Shown here in pieces: positions 1 through 5,546 of a stretch of 7,336 bases of DNA (position 1 is the stretch's first letter; the number at the start of each line of letters is the position of its first letter). The notes under the pieces are model-generated. The model was not told where the DNA came from. It saw only the letters and a program-made list of their open reading frames with translations, and searched no databases. Both the position numbers and the translations under genes were made by a program. Source of the DNA: CFX5 sp964568485 (lineage in GTDB: Bacteria > Chloroflexota > Anaerolineae > Caldilineales > Caldilineaceae); assembly GCA_964568485.1 (NCBI GenBank), contig CAZMRA010000258.1, positions 1 through 7,336 of the forward strand, given 5' to 3'.

Positions 1-659
1 GCGGTGCAGGACGGGGACGCGCCGAAGCGCTCGCCCATGAGATCGCAGCACTCAAAGAAGAGTGGCTGGCCGAGTGGAAACCTAAACTGACTTCGAATGA
101 AACTCCGCTCTCGCCCTACCGCGTCTTATGGGATCTGCTGCACACGGTCGATGTGGCCAACACCATTATCACCCACGATGCGGGCAGCCCACGCGATCAA
201 CTTTCCCCCTTCTGGGAATCGCTCACGCCGCTGTCGTACATTGGCTGGGGCAAAACGACGCAATTGGGCTATGGCCTTGGCTTGGCTATGGGCGCGAAGT
301 TGGCGCAACCCGACAAATTGTGCATCAATGTGTGGGGCGACGCCGCGATTGGCTTCACCGGCATGGATTTTGAAACCGCAGTGCGGGAACGGATCCCGAT
401 CTTGTCGATCTTGCTCAACAATTTTTCGATGGCCATCGAGATCCCGATCATGCCGGTCTCGACTGAAAAATATCGCGCCACCGACATCTCCGGGAATTAT
501 GCCGACATGGCCAAAGCGTTTGGCGGCTATGGAGAGCGCATCACCACGCCGGATCAGATTATCCCGGCCATTCGACGCGGCATCGAACAGACGCAGGCAG
601 GCGTGCCAGCCCTATTGGAATTTATCACGTGCAAGGAGACGAGCATTTCGAGCTTCTGA
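1..659 (+). CDS. Thiamine-diphosphate-dependent enzyme, acetolactate-synthase-like, C-terminal part (5' end outside window)
   Basis: The first complete codon is at 3 and the frame is open to the window edge; TGA at 657-659 ends it. About 218 residues are visible, roughly the last third to 40% of a family protein of 550-600 aa. They form the ThDP (pyrophosphate-binding) C-terminal domain. The cofactor motif starts at GDA (visible residues 112-114) and ends at NN (139-140) with 24 residues between, matching the GDx...NN metal/diphosphate motif; the third residue is Ala rather than the commoner Gly. ETAVRERIPI just before NN is typical of acetolactate synthase relatives. GWGKTTQLGYGLGLAMGAKLA-type sequence (81-101, strongly conserved in the family) and the ending LLEFIT (204-209) also fit. 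The family covers decarboxylases, ligases and synthases acting on 2-oxoacids. I recognise the fragment as one of the proteins usually labelled only 'thiamine pyrophosphate-requiring protein'; the exact reaction is not known. The C-terminus looks natural, not truncated. Confidence 0.9.
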   Translation, partial: GAGRGRAEALAHEIAALKEEWLAEWKPKLTSNETPLSPYRVLWDLLHTVDVANTIITHDAGSPRDQLSPFWESLTPLSYIGWGKTTQLGYGLGLAMGAKLAQPDKLCINVWGDAAIGFTGMDFETAVRERIPILSILLNNFSMAIEIPIMPVSTEKYRATDISGNYADMAKAFGGYGERITTPDQIIPAIRRGIEQTQAGVPALLEFITCKETSISSF

Positions 660-675
660 CCGCCTTGTCCAGCAT

Positions 676-745
676 CATCTCGAAATCGTCGTGGCCTGCT
701 GCCTGACCGAACTCGGCGCGCGCGGGTCACCCCGATTTCGAGATG
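676..745. repeat. 13-bp perfect inverted repeat after the ThDP-enzyme gene
   Basis: CATCTCGAAATCG at 676-688 is the exact reverse complement of 733-745, with a 44-base spacer. A smaller TGACC/GGTCA pair (704-708 and 725-729) lies in the spacer, so RNA could fold into a long two-part stem. It starts 16 bases after the stop codon, the place expected for a 3'-end or terminator structure, but no run of T follows directly (only a mixed pyrimidine stretch after 750). Function as a terminator or mRNA 3' stabiliser is inference. Confidence 0.55.
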
Positions 746-831
746 GCGCCCGCGTTTCTCCTCGCCCTTTACGGCCAGAACGTCCGTATTTCATCCAAAA
801 TCTCATAGCTGTTGGGAAATAGTATACTAGG

Positions 832-891
832 CGATGTTCTCGATATGCCCATTATTTGATAGTATAGGTATATCGAGACCTAAAGACATCG
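832..891. repeat. Long bulged stem-loop in AT-rich intergenic DNA
   Basis: Bases 838-849 pair with 867-878 (12 pairs, one G-T wobble) around a 17-base AT-rich loop. After a 7-base one-sided bulge, 832-837 pairs with 886-891 (six more pairs). The total of 18 pairs over 60 bases is much more than expected by chance in so short a stretch. It lies 10 bases before the palindromic repeat at 901-921. It could be a structured leader of the downstream gene, a transcription-end structure, or a small repeat element; the sequence does not say which. Confidence 0.45.
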
Positions 892-900
892 AAAGAGCAT

Positions 901-921
901 TAAGCTATTTTAGCTGGTAAT
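901..921. repeat. Palindromic repeat, left copy, flanking the lysozyme-like gene
   Basis: TAAGCTATTTTAGCTGGTAAT contains a 5-bp hairpin (AGCTA/TAGCT, loop TTT). A close relative occurs at 2072-2093 on the other side of the membrane-protein gene. As direct copies they match at 18 of 22 aligned positions. The 14-base core (902-915) is also a perfect inverted copy of 2074-2087, because the core is almost its own reverse complement. Meaning unknown; see the findings. Confidence 0.5.
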
Positions 922-1073
922 ATACTGCTCATGGAGCGCAAGCCATGACAGGAATGCTCTGAGACAATTTCAAAATCTTTGGGGCGCTCTGCGATGTGGT
1001 CGAATTCCACAAGCGCACCGGTTTTGAAATCGCCGTATCTATTTTTTATCCAACAGATTTTGAGGTTATGGGT

Positions 1074-2036
1074 ATGCCGAGTGCTGGACCACTTCAACGT
1101 CGGCGAGAGGAAGACTCATGGCGTAGTGATAAGCTATATCTTGGTCGCCGCCTAGAGACGATTGACACACTTGAACAAGTAACCGCATCCCCTTGGCTGA
1201 TCAGCCTGGCGGTGATGGTGCTGGGCCCTCTGGTCATTCTGCGCCTGATTGGGCTCTATTACACTGCGTTCGACAATCCTTGGCGTGATGTTCATCCCTA
1301 CGAATACGCCTACCAAAGCCGAATCTTTGACATCGTTGCAGTCAGACGATTTGAACAATTTGCCTGGCAAGTTCCTCTTCCGTGGCCCCAATACGAACGT
1401 GGACGGTTAGGTTGGTATCGCCAAGGCTTGCGCGAGGTTGCACGCCACCGCCCGATGATTGAAGCGCTGACCGAAGGTCAAGATTTGGGGATCGTGCTGG
1501 CGGCAGCCATCGCCAACCAGGGCAACAGCTATCAACGTCCGCTGGGCTGGGATGGGTTAGAACGCATTCAGGTTTGGATCGGCGAGCACATCTCATGGCC
1601 CTGGCCAGAGTGGACTTGGGCGCGCCAACAGTGGGAAGCGAGCTTTAAGCAATATAGTGTTGGCATTGGGCAGATTACACCTCTGGACACCAAAGTTCTG
1701 GGCTATGCGGCGGAGCGCGTCAACTTGCTCGAAGAACAAGTTAGCATCCAAATGATGTTGGAAAAGCTGAGCGCTGTACACTACCGAGCAAATCTGGTAG
1801 GGATCGAACGCAACGACAGCTTTATTCTGATGCTCATTGCCAATAATAGCGGTTTAGAGCTGATCAATGTCTATAACAACTATGGCCGCGACATGGCAAA
1901 ATTTTTGTCCCAGGTAGAAGGTGCCCGGGAACAATTGAGCAAAATGATGACCTACATCTACTATCTGCATACCCAAGAGGACTGGCCGCTACCGGCTGAC
2001 ATCAACTGGGATTATGTGATGGCATTGGCCCGGTAA
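1074..2036 (+). CDS. Single-pass membrane protein with divergent lysozyme/transglycosylase-like domain (putative)
   Basis: The start is chosen at ATG 1074 (320 aa) because GAGG at 1062-1065 lies 8 bases upstream. ATG 1068 is too close to that site, and GTG 996 would add 26 residues with a poor ribosome-binding site. Residues 1-40 are charged and Arg-rich; about 41-64 form one strong membrane helix (WLISLAVMVLGPLVILRLIG); the rest is probably outside the membrane. Three blocks resemble the SLT/lysozyme-like fold in order: a helix ending AAAIANQGNSY (143-153), where active enzymes have the catalytic Glu in a pattern like AxxxES; SVGIGQITP (195-203), like the family's GxMQIxP; and LIANNSG (254-260), like its AYNAG helix. 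Gln149 stands at the Glu position, so catalysis may be lost. A Trp-rich insert (about 160-190) separates blocks one and two by more than usual. No close family is recognised; the fold call is inference. The gene stands alone between repeats and is likely monocistronic. Confidence 0.65.
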   Translation: MPSAGPLQRRREEDSWRSDKLYLGRRLETIDTLEQVTASPWLISLAVMVLGPLVILRLIGLYYTAFDNPWRDVHPYEYAYQSRIFDIVAVRRFEQFAWQVPLPWPQYERGRLGWYRQGLREVARHRPMIEALTEGQDLGIVLAAAIANQGNSYQRPLGWDGLERIQVWIGEHISWPWPEWTWARQQWEASFKQYSVGIGQITPLDTKVLGYAAERVNLLEEQVSIQMMLEKLSAVHYRANLVGIERNDSFILMLIANNSGLELINVYNNYGRDMAKFLSQVEGAREQLSKMMTYIYYLHTQEDWPLPADINWDYVMALAR

Positions 2037-2071
2037 GCTTACTATCGCTTTGTCATAAACCAACTTTGTGG

Positions 2072-2093
2072 TAAGCTAAAATAGCTTGGTAAT
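2072..2093. repeat. Palindromic repeat, right copy, flanking the lysozyme-like gene
   Basis: The core AAGCTAAAATAGCTT (2073-2087) is a perfect 6-bp hairpin with loop AAA, followed by GGTAAT as in the left copy at 901-921. It begins 35 bases after the TAA stop of the membrane-protein gene. There is no T-run after it, so it is not a good intrinsic terminator by itself. Confidence 0.5.
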
Positions 2094-2128
2094 TGGGTGT
2101 AGTGTCCATTCTTAAGCGTCACACCCAA
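2093..2128. terminator. Stem-loop downstream of the lysozyme-like gene, possible terminator
   Basis: TTGGGTGT at 2093-2100 pairs with ACACCCAA at 2121-2128 around a 20-base loop. Placement, about 60 bases after a stop and before the next gene's leader, fits a transcription end. The stem is short, the loop long, and the nearest T-run (2156-2161) is almost 30 bases further on, so the terminator reading is weak. Confidence 0.3.
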
Positions 2129-2344
2129 CCAGTTGCGTTACTCAGTAGACTTCCTCTTTTTACAATCTATCCATAAATTCTGGAACACTATATCAGCGTC
2201 TCAAATCAGTTGTGGCTCGTGTATCCTTCGCCAACGCAACCAGCAGCATTTAGAGATTTTGAGATGGTGACTAGTACACCCGGAGCGGGCTCTCCACGAT
2301 TTTTGGACAGATAATTTTTATCCTCTCACCCCATACCTGTTCAC
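2129..2344. other. AT-rich leader upstream of the ABC transporter operon
   Basis: This stretch presumably carries the operon promoter, but no -35/-10 pair with 16-18 base spacing stands out. TTTACA (2159-2164) and TATATC (2189-2194) are 24 bases apart, and TTGGAC (2303-2308) and TATCCT (2319-2324) only 10 apart. No riboswitch or operator that I recognise is visible. No open frame of useful size occurs here. Confidence 0.4.
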
Positions 2345-2350
2345 AGGAGG
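2345..2350 (+). promoter_or_regulatory. Strong ribosome-binding site of the binding-protein gene
   Basis: AGGAGG ends 5 bases before ATG 2356, a full-strength Shine-Dalgarno match that fixes the start. It overlaps the dyad CCTGT/ACAGG (2336-2340 and 2343-2347), whose 2-base spacer is too tight for a stable RNA hairpin. The first permease gene has no comparable site. Confidence 0.8.
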
Positions 2351-2355
2351 CAAAG

Positions 2356-3543
2356 ATGCGTAAGGGCTACCAGTTTGTCGTGCGGAGTATGACGCTGACC
2401 ATTGTTGGATTGCTCTTGTTGGCTTGTACGCCCGTTGCACCCGGTTCACCGGGCGGAGCGCCAGCCGCCGAAACGCCAGCGGCAAGCGGCGAGGTTACTA
2501 CGGTTGCGACGGATGTTACCCCAGAGATGGCTGAATTGATCGCCGCGGCGCAGGCCGAAGGCATGTTGAGCACCATTGCCCTCCCACGCGATTGGTGCAA
2601 TTACGGCGAGATGATCGACACCTTCAAAGCGAAGTATGGCATCGAAGTCAACGAACTGGATCCCAATGCCGGGTCAGGTGACGAGCTTGAAGCCATCCGC
2701 GCCAATATGAACAATCAAGGCCCACAAGCGCCCGATGTCATTGATGTTGGCTTTGCCTTTGGCGCACAAGCGAAAGAAGAAGGGTTGATCCAGCCATATA
2801 AAGTCGCCACCTGGGACACGATCCCCGACGAAGTCAAGGATGCAGAAGGCTACTGGTATGGTGACTATTACGGTGTCCTGGCTTTCCAAGTGAACACCGA
2901 TGTCATTGAAAACGTGCCGCAAGATTGGGCGGACCTACTCAACCCCGAATATGCCGGTCAAGTTGCGTTGGCTGGTGACCCGCGCACGTCCAATCAAGCC
3001 ATTTTGTCGGTCTATGCCTCGGCGTTGGCTAACGGCGGTTCGTTGGATGATGCGGCCCCTGGCTTAGATTTCTGGGCCGAGGTGAATGCCGCTGGAAACT
3101 TTGTGCCGGTCATTGCCAATAGCGCCACCTTCGCCACCGGCGAAACACCAATCATCCTGCAGTGGGACTACTTGGCTCTGACTGACCGCGACCAGCTAGC
3201 AGGCAATCCGCCGGTCGAAATTGTGATTCCAGCCTCGGGCGTCTTTGGTGGGGTCTACCTCCAAGCGATCAGCGCCTATGCACCACACCCAAACGCCGCC
3301 AAGTTGTGGATGGAGTTCCTCTATTCCGACGAAGGGCAGCTCATCTGGCTCAAGGGCTATTGCCATCCGATCCGCTATAACGACATGGTTGAACGCGGTG
3401 TCATTCCGGCGGATCTGGCTGCCGTATTGCCGCCAGAAGAGCTTTACGCCCAAGCGGTCTTCCCAACGTTGGAACAACAATCTGCGGCCCGCGAATTGAT
3501 CGTCACCCAGTGGGATACCGTGGTGCAAGCCGACGTACAATAG
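2356..3543 (+). CDS. ABC importer substrate-binding lipoprotein (PotD/FbpA-like superfamily)
   Basis: This 395-aa protein has a lipoprotein signal: basic start, hydrophobic run 12-23, lipobox LLAC with Cys24 as the lipidation site, then a Pro/Ala/Gly-rich tether to about 55. It should be anchored on the outside of the cytoplasmic membrane and hand its ligand to the two permeases downstream. The binding domain starts near 58. It shows hallmarks of the bacterial extracellular solute-binding families that include iron(III), 2-aminoethylphosphonate and spermidine binders: a GYWYGDYYGVLAFQVN block (165-180), DWADLLNPEY (190-199), a QWDY segment (269-272), and YAPHPNAAKLWMEFLYSDEG (308-327) near the end. 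Two cysteines of the mature domain, Cys81 and Cys336, sit in blocks DWCNYGEM and GYCHPIR and might pair; that is speculation. The ligand is unknown: none of the canonical ligand residues of PotD or FbpA can be placed with confidence by eye. It is the first gene of the operon, with a strong ribosome-binding site. Confidence 0.93.
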   Translation: MRKGYQFVVRSMTLTIVGLLLLACTPVAPGSPGGAPAAETPAASGEVTTVATDVTPEMAELIAAAQAEGMLSTIALPRDWCNYGEMIDTFKAKYGIEVNELDPNAGSGDELEAIRANMNNQGPQAPDVIDVGFAFGAQAKEEGLIQPYKVATWDTIPDEVKDAEGYWYGDYYGVLAFQVNTDVIENVPQDWADLLNPEYAGQVALAGDPRTSNQAILSVYASALANGGSLDDAAPGLDFWAEVNAAGNFVPVIANSATFATGETPIILQWDYLALTDRDQLAGNPPVEIVIPASGVFGGVYLQAISAYAPHPNAAKLWMEFLYSDEGQLIWLKGYCHPIRYNDMVERGVIPADLAAVLPPEELYAQAVFPTLEQQSAARELIVTQWDTVVQADVQ

Positions 3544-3559
3544 TGCACTAGTCAACTCA

Positions 3560-3605
3560 GAGCAGCTGACTACTGAGGAAGCGTTTCTCAGCTAGTCGGC
3601 TGCTC
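3560..3605 (+). promoter_or_regulatory. Strong intercistronic hairpin between binding-protein and permease genes
   Basis: Starting 17 bases after the binding-protein stop, 3560-3572 pairs with 3593-3605 (13 pairs, one wobble). After a single bulged C (3592), 3573-3580 pairs with 3584-3591 (8 pairs, one wobble) around loop GCG. This is a nearly continuous 21-bp stem. No T-run follows, so it is not a standard intrinsic terminator. In binding-protein-dependent transporter operons such hairpins are known to protect the upstream mRNA from 3' decay or cause partial termination, raising binding protein over permease. That role here is inference from position. Confidence 0.65.
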
Positions 3606-3686
3606 GAACGCTCACTGTCCACTGGCAAACAGTATTTATCCTGAGCGATCATTTTGCTTTCCCATCCTAAATCCGCTGCATGACAT

Positions 3687-3720
3687 CCAGTTCGTCCATC
3701 TATCTAGATGAGCGAACTGG
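3687..3720 (+). promoter_or_regulatory. Hairpin at the start region of the first permease gene
   Basis: CCAGTTCG at 3687-3694 pairs exactly with CGAACTGG at 3713-3720. The stem continues inward through a T-G wobble and one C/A mismatch to CATCT/AGATG (3697-3701 and 3706-3710), loop ATCT: 14 pairs with one mismatch. An in-frame ATG (3708) lies inside the right arm, and the only Shine-Dalgarno-like bases (GGGAG, 3719-3723) overlap its outer end. It could limit ribosome access to the permease, or be a DNA dyad for a regulator. Confidence 0.55.
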
Positions 3721-3746
3721 GAGATTCCTTGATTCGACGAGCCATC

Positions 3747-4655
3747 ATGTCTCAGCAAGCTGCGACGTCCGAGCTGATCACCCCGCCACTCTCAACCAGG
3801 TCTCGCCCATTTCCCTGGCAGTGGTTGGGTCTGTTACCCTTTTTTCTCTTTGCGGTTGCCTTCATCTTCTTTCCTTCGATCAACCTGTTCTTGGGAGCAT
3901 TCCGCACGCCTCAAGGTGAATTTACCTGGCAATACGTGCAGGATCTGCGCCAACCGTTTATCTTGGACGCCTACTGGTTAACGTTCCGCATCAGTTTGGT
4001 GACTGCGCTGGCAGGCGGGCTTTTCGGCTTTCTGTTGGCCTACGCCGCCATTCTCGGCGGATTGCCGCCCGCGGTACGGTCGTTTTTGATCACCTTTAGC
4101 GGTGTCGCCTCCAACTTTGCCGGCGTCCCCCTGGCCTTTGCGTTTGTGGCGACGCTGGGCCGCGTCGGCTTAGCGACGGTCTTTTTCCGCGAGGTCTTGG
4201 GACTCGATCTCTATCGCAATGGCTTCAACTTGTACAGCTTTGCGGGGCTGAGCCTCACTTATCTCTACTTCCAATTCCCGCTGATGGTTTTGGTGATCTC
4301 CCCGGCGTTGGATGGGCTCAAACGCGATTGGCGCGAAGCTGCCGAAAACTTAGGGGCCACGAACTGGCAATATTGGCGGTATGTGGCGCTGCCCATCTTA
4401 TTACCGTCACTGCTAGGAGCCATCATCTTGCTCTTTGGCAACGCCTTTGGTGCCTATGCCACCGCCGCCGCGCTGACCGGGGGCTCGCTCAATCTAGTCT
4501 CGGTGTTGATTGGCGCGCAAATCCGTGGCGATGTGTTGCATAACCCCGGCTTGGGATATGCGCTCGCCCTGGGCATGGTAGTGATCATGGGGCTGACGCT
4601 GGTGGCCTATACTTGGCTGCGCCGCCGTACCTCGCGCTGGATGCGGGATGCTTAA
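3747..4655 (+). CDS. ABC importer permease, first membrane subunit (PotB/CysT-type)
   Basis: Inner-membrane subunit of a binding-protein-dependent importer. From ATG 3747 it is 302 aa. In-frame alternatives are ATG 3708 (315 aa), inside a hairpin and without a ribosome-binding site, and TTG 3729, with GGGAG 5 bases upstream. I prefer 3747 because MSQQAATSEL is a normal soluble start, but the choice is open. About six membrane spans follow: roughly residues 25-47 (WLGLLPFFLFAVAFIFFP), 80-103, 113-138, 163-188, 216-243 and 268-290. The EAA loop that docks on the ATPase is clear: Glu197-Ala198-Ala199, Gly203, then LP at 215-216, in EAAENLGATNWQYWRYVALP. Known members pair with a second permease, here the next gene, to form the pore. 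Ligand cannot be inferred from this subunit. Confidence 0.92.
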   Translation: MSQQAATSELITPPLSTRSRPFPWQWLGLLPFFLFAVAFIFFPSINLFLGAFRTPQGEFTWQYVQDLRQPFILDAYWLTFRISLVTALAGGLFGFLLAYAAILGGLPPAVRSFLITFSGVASNFAGVPLAFAFVATLGRVGLATVFFREVLGLDLYRNGFNLYSFAGLSLTYLYFQFPLMVLVISPALDGLKRDWREAAENLGATNWQYWRYVALPILLPSLLGAIILLFGNAFGAYATAAALTGGSLNLVSVLIGAQIRGDVLHNPGLGYALALGMVVIMGLTLVAYTWLRRRTSRWMRDA

Positions 4656-4701
4656 TCAGAGGCTAGTGGTGAACCAACCCTACATTGCGTGGTTTTGAGA
4701 G

Positions 4702-4708
4702 AAGGAGG
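4702..4708 (+). promoter_or_regulatory. Ribosome-binding site deciding the start of the second permease
   Basis: AAGGAGG ends 5 bases before ATG 4714. The in-frame TTG at 4711 would have only 2 bases of spacing and is rejected as the start. Confidence 0.8.
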
Positions 4709-4713
4709 AATTG

Positions 4714-5496
4714 ATGCGAATGACCAAGCTGGGTGCGTGGTTGTGGGTACTATTGGGTGTGCTCTACTTCTTTGCGCCCCTCTATGCCACACTACTTTTT
4801 TCGCTACGCGCCCAACGCGGTACGCTGGGGATGCTGGCTTACCAGAATGTCCTAGCTGATCCGCGCTTTGTGAACACCTTTCTATTCTCGTTGCAGATGG
4901 CGCTCTGGACGATTGTGGTGGGCGTAGTTTTGGTGGTGCCGACCGTTTATTGGGTGCAATTGCGTGTCCCGCGGGCCCGCCCAGTGATTGAGATGATCAC
5001 CTTGATGCCCTTCGTGATCCCAGCGGTGGTGCTGGTCTTTGGGCTGATCCGCACTTATGCACCGCTGTTCACGTGGCCGATTGTCGGGCGGATTGTGCTC
5101 GTGGGTGGCTATGTGGTGCTTTCCCTCCCCTATATGTACCGAGCGGTGGATACCGGCTTGCGCACGATCGATGTGCGCAGTCTGACCGAAGCGGCGCAAA
5201 GTTTAGGGGCGAGTTGGCCGACGATTTTACTGCGCATCATCCTGCCGAATTTGCGGGTGGCCTTGCTCAGCGGCGCCTTCTTGACACTGGCGATTGTGAT
5301 CGGCGAATATACCATGGCTTCGCTGCTCGCCCAGCCCGCCTTTGGTCCCTATATGGTCCTGCTCGGCCAAGACCGGGCCTATGAGCCGGCGGCATTGGCG
5401 ATTATGAGTTTTCTGCTCACTTGGATCGCCATGGGCTTGATCCAATTTATTGGGCGGGGGAGCCAACAGCGCCCCGAGCTGGCCGGCACCCATTAA
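4714..5496 (+). CDS. ABC importer permease, second membrane subunit (PotC/CysW-type)
   Basis: This 260-aa integral membrane protein begins 58 bases after the first permease and is preceded by a full-strength ribosome-binding site. It probably has six spans: about residues 8-30, 56-80, 92-112, 124-141, 178-204 and 226-246. The EAA motif for contact with the ATPase is intact: Glu159-Ala160-Ala161, Gly165, LP 177-178, within EAAQSLGASWPTILLRIILP. The short length and single core domain match the second subunit of PotB/PotC-like heterodimers. Together with the upstream permease it should form the transmembrane channel fed by the lipoprotein encoded at 2356-3543. It has no fused domain, truncation or frameshift. 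Confidence 0.93.
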   Translation: MRMTKLGAWLWVLLGVLYFFAPLYATLLFSLRAQRGTLGMLAYQNVLADPRFVNTFLFSLQMALWTIVVGVVLVVPTVYWVQLRVPRARPVIEMITLMPFVIPAVVLVFGLIRTYAPLFTWPIVGRIVLVGGYVVLSLPYMYRAVDTGLRTIDVRSLTEAAQSLGASWPTILLRIILPNLRVALLSGAFLTLAIVIGEYTMASLLAQPAFGPYMVLLGQDRAYEPAALAIMSFLLTWIAMGLIQFIGRGSQQRPELAGTH

Positions 5497-5546
5497 CCAT
5501 CGTTTCCAACTATTGAACCCAATTTGTCTGTGGGAAATACGACCTT

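Larger units (their letters stand above)
660..1073. other. Gene-free, structured intergenic region
   Basis: No convincing coding sequence lies between the ThDP-enzyme stop and the proposed start of the membrane-protein gene. Open frames here, including a reverse-strand one at 900-1097, show no recognisable family and no ribosome-binding site. The first part (660-800) is GC-rich with a perfect inverted repeat. The second (about 800-980) is clearly AT-rich, with a long bulged stem and a palindromic repeat, listed separately. TATACT, close to a -10 box, occurs at 823-828 and 921-926, but neither has a credible -35 at the right distance, so no promoter is called. The distal part, 996-1073, is open in the frame of the next gene, so a longer N-terminus from GTG 996 cannot be excluded. 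Confidence 0.6.

Noticed and set aside
97..822. A 241-residue forward open frame overlapping the ThDP enzyme
   Set aside because: It reads through the enzyme gene in another frame. The product is Arg/Pro/Ser-rich with no family features, while the enzyme frame has clear motifs.
823..926. Possible -10 boxes TATACT at 823-828 and 921-926
   Set aside because: No -35-like hexamer lies 16-18 bases upstream of either, and the region is AT-rich enough to give such matches by chance.
900..1097. A reverse-strand open frame of about 65 residues in the gap before the lysozyme-like gene
   Set aside because: It starts with TTG, has no ribosome-binding site and overlaps the palindromic repeat; I recognise no family. 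It could be a decayed fragment, but nothing proves it.
2132..2240. 8-bp inverted pair GTTGCGTT/AACGCAAC in the operon leader
   Set aside because: The arms are 93 bases apart with no supporting inner pairing, so chance is likely.
2267..3554. TGACTAGT at 2267-2274 and its inverted copy at 3547-3554 around the binding-protein gene
   Set aside because: Only 8 bases with a palindromic core. This is expected by chance over 1.3 kb and no mobile-element gene is present.
4882..5199. A 105-residue reverse open frame opposite the second permease
   Set aside because: His/Arg-rich shadow of a membrane-protein gene; no family, no ribosome-binding site.
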